Below, piece after piece: positions 13,652 through 14,558 of a stretch of DNA of 14,558 nt (positions within the stretch are counted from its first letter, which is position 1; every line of letters starts with the position of its first letter). The notes beneath the pieces were generated by a model, which was not told where the DNA came from, made no database searches, and worked only from the letters and a program-made list of their open reading frames with translations. The translations under genes and the position numbers were made by a program. Source of the stretch: CAYLVJ01 sp964615425 (GTDB lineage Bacteria; Patescibacteriota; Minisyncoccia; Minisyncoccales; CAYTKG01); assembly GCA_964615425.1 (NCBI GenBank), contig CAZTOB010000012.1:1-14558 (forward strand), read 5' to 3'.

Positions 13652-14470
13652 ATGATTTACGAAATAATATTAAAAAACAGCGGTGTGAGGATGGGGATTA
13701 TTATAATTTCTGCCTACTTTGTCAGTAAAGTAGGGTCTGAGTTGTTAGAGAAGGTAATCGAGAAAAATGTTGAAAAGAAAGGAGGGCTTTCTGCTCGAAA
13801 GAGAAGCGATACGCTTGAGAGAACCTTTTCTAACGCCTTTTCCGTTTTAATATGGGTAACCGCTGTTTTTGTCGCTTTGTCAGAGTTGGGAATGAATCTT
13901 GGCCCTCTTCTAGCAGGGGCGGGAGTTTTTGGTGTAGCAGTTGGTTTCGGCGCCCAATATATGGTGCGGGACTTTTTGGCCGGCTTTTTTATAATCCTTG
14001 AGAACCAGTACAGAGTGGGGGACGTAGTTTGTATTGAAGACCAATGCGGGGAGGTGGAAGACATCACCTTCAGAAAAACAGTTTTGCGCGATCCTGATGG
14101 CGTAGTGCACCATATTCCTAATGGAGAAGTTAAGAAAGCCTCAAATATGACGCAGGATTTTGCGCGGGTAAACGTTAACATCGGAGTTGCCTATGAGGAG
14201 GATCTTGATAGGGTCATTAATGTTATAAATAAGGTTGGGGAGAAAATGGCAAAAGAAAAAGAGTGGGAAGGAAAGATAATAGACCCTCCTCATTTCTTTA
14301 GACTGGAGAGTCTTGGAGATTCTTCCGTGGTTATGACCATAAGAGTTGAAACAGAACCCTTGTTCAGATGGGATGCGGAATCTGAACTTAAAAAAAGAAT
14401 AAAGGAAACTTTTGAAAAGGAGGGAATTGAGATGCCTTATCCCCAGATGGAGATAAGAAGAAAAAATTGA
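13652..14470 (+). CDS. MscS-family small-conductance mechanosensitive channel
   Basis: MscS channels open when membrane tension rises and release solutes during osmotic downshock. The 272-residue product has three hydrophobic segments: about 13-27, 61-78 and the pore-lining helix about 85-117. The last is rich in Gly and Ala (LLAGAGVFGVAVGFGAQYMV, 86-105) and continues into FLAGFFIILENQYRVGDVV. The beta domain follows, with GEVEDITFRKTVLRDPDG (133-150) and HHIPNGEV (153-160), the usual MscS wording. The C-terminal alpha/beta vestibule runs to about 270. The length matches the short form of MscS. It is one of the few plus-strand genes and follows the 72-residue ORF by 12 bases. The ATG has no SD. 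A start at Met14 is possible but would cut into the first membrane helix. Confidence 0.93.
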   Translation: MIYEIILKNSGVRMGIIIISAYFVSKVGSELLEKVIEKNVEKKGGLSARKRSDTLERTFSNAFSVLIWVTAVFVALSELGMNLGPLLAGAGVFGVAVGFGAQYMVRDFLAGFFIILENQYRVGDVVCIEDQCGEVEDITFRKTVLRDPDGVVHHIPNGEVKKASNMTQDFARVNVNIGVAYEEDLDRVINVINKVGEKMAKEKEWEGKIIDPPHFFRLESLGDSSVVMTIRVETEPLFRWDAESELKKRIKETFEKEGIEMPYPQMEIRRKN

Positions 14471-14506
14471 TTTTTACTTCGGGCAACCAAACTCAACGTT
14501 TCGAAC

Positions 14507-14558
14507 TTATTCTTCGTCTCCGGCCTGGAGATAGGTTTGTATCTTCAAAGTAGTTGCA
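14507..14558 (-). CDS. possible C-terminal end of a minus-strand gene (partial)
   Basis: One minus frame gives 16 residues, ATTLKIQTYLQAGDEE, and then a TAA at 14507-14509. The composition looks natural for a protein C-terminus, and the gene would converge on mscS with 36 bases between them. The stretch is too short to test, so this is only a possibility. No terminator was seen between the two stops. Confidence 0.25.
   Translation of the reverse strand, partial: ATTLKIQTYLQAGDEE

Noticed and set aside
13714..14181. 155-codon minus-strand ORF
   Set aside because: Lies antisense to the MscS gene, whose family motifs are unmistakable; no SD and no domain.
14471..14558. Possible tRNA or small RNA after mscS because of the CTCC/GGAG pairing
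   Set aside because: No cloverleaf arms, no T-loop in the right place and no acceptor stem pairing could be drawn.

Overview
The window reads as a low-to-moderate GC bacterial chromosome fragment. It most probably comes from a Candidate Phyla Radiation (Patescibacteria) genome. The reasons are a compact prolyl-tRNA synthetase without the bacterial editing insertion, a long secreted protein that opens with a DUF5667-like helical domain, many small single-helix-anchored or exported proteins of unknown function, and AT-rich gene starts that mostly lack Shine-Dalgarno (SD) sequences. The lineage is an inference from these traits; there is no rRNA or other marker to confirm it.

Layout: 1-611 is the N-terminal part of a SAM-dependent methyltransferase that runs off the left edge. 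Bases 868-1626 hold two small zinc-finger genes with strong ribosome binding sites and clear terminators. Bases 1773-4789 hold prolyl-tRNA synthetase followed by a long-chain acyl-CoA synthetase. A tiny lipoprotein gene (5070-5225) has a near-consensus promoter, a perfect SD and a strong hairpin. Then come a P-loop kinase overlapping a Nudix hydrolase (5352-6285) and a HAD-like protein followed by UMP kinase (6486-7861).

Bases 7971-13117 form the accessory core: five genes on the minus strand for exported or membrane-anchored proteins. The first four are packed with gaps of 3 to 15 bases; the fifth has its own promoter. The lead gene (11777-13117) encodes a secreted protein with a twelve-cysteine N-terminal domain. 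Its C-terminal half follows the strand and helix order of the caspase-like (clan CD) peptidase fold, with a candidate His344/Cys404 dyad. Its followers are an anchored 142-residue protein, a DUF1795/PsbP-like protein with cysteine repeats, a protein with a duplicated domain, and the large DUF5667 / InlB-like / cysteine-rich protein. I read this as a candidate envelope system built round a divergent exported caspase-like peptidase; the function is inferred.

The strand switches at about 13300. A plus-strand promoter drives a small TTG-started ORF and an MscS-type mechanosensitive channel (13652-14470). The last bases may hold the C-terminus of a further minus-strand gene. Nearly everything is transcribed on the minus strand, in short units separated by intrinsic terminators. 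No tRNA, rRNA, CRISPR array or insertion sequence was seen.
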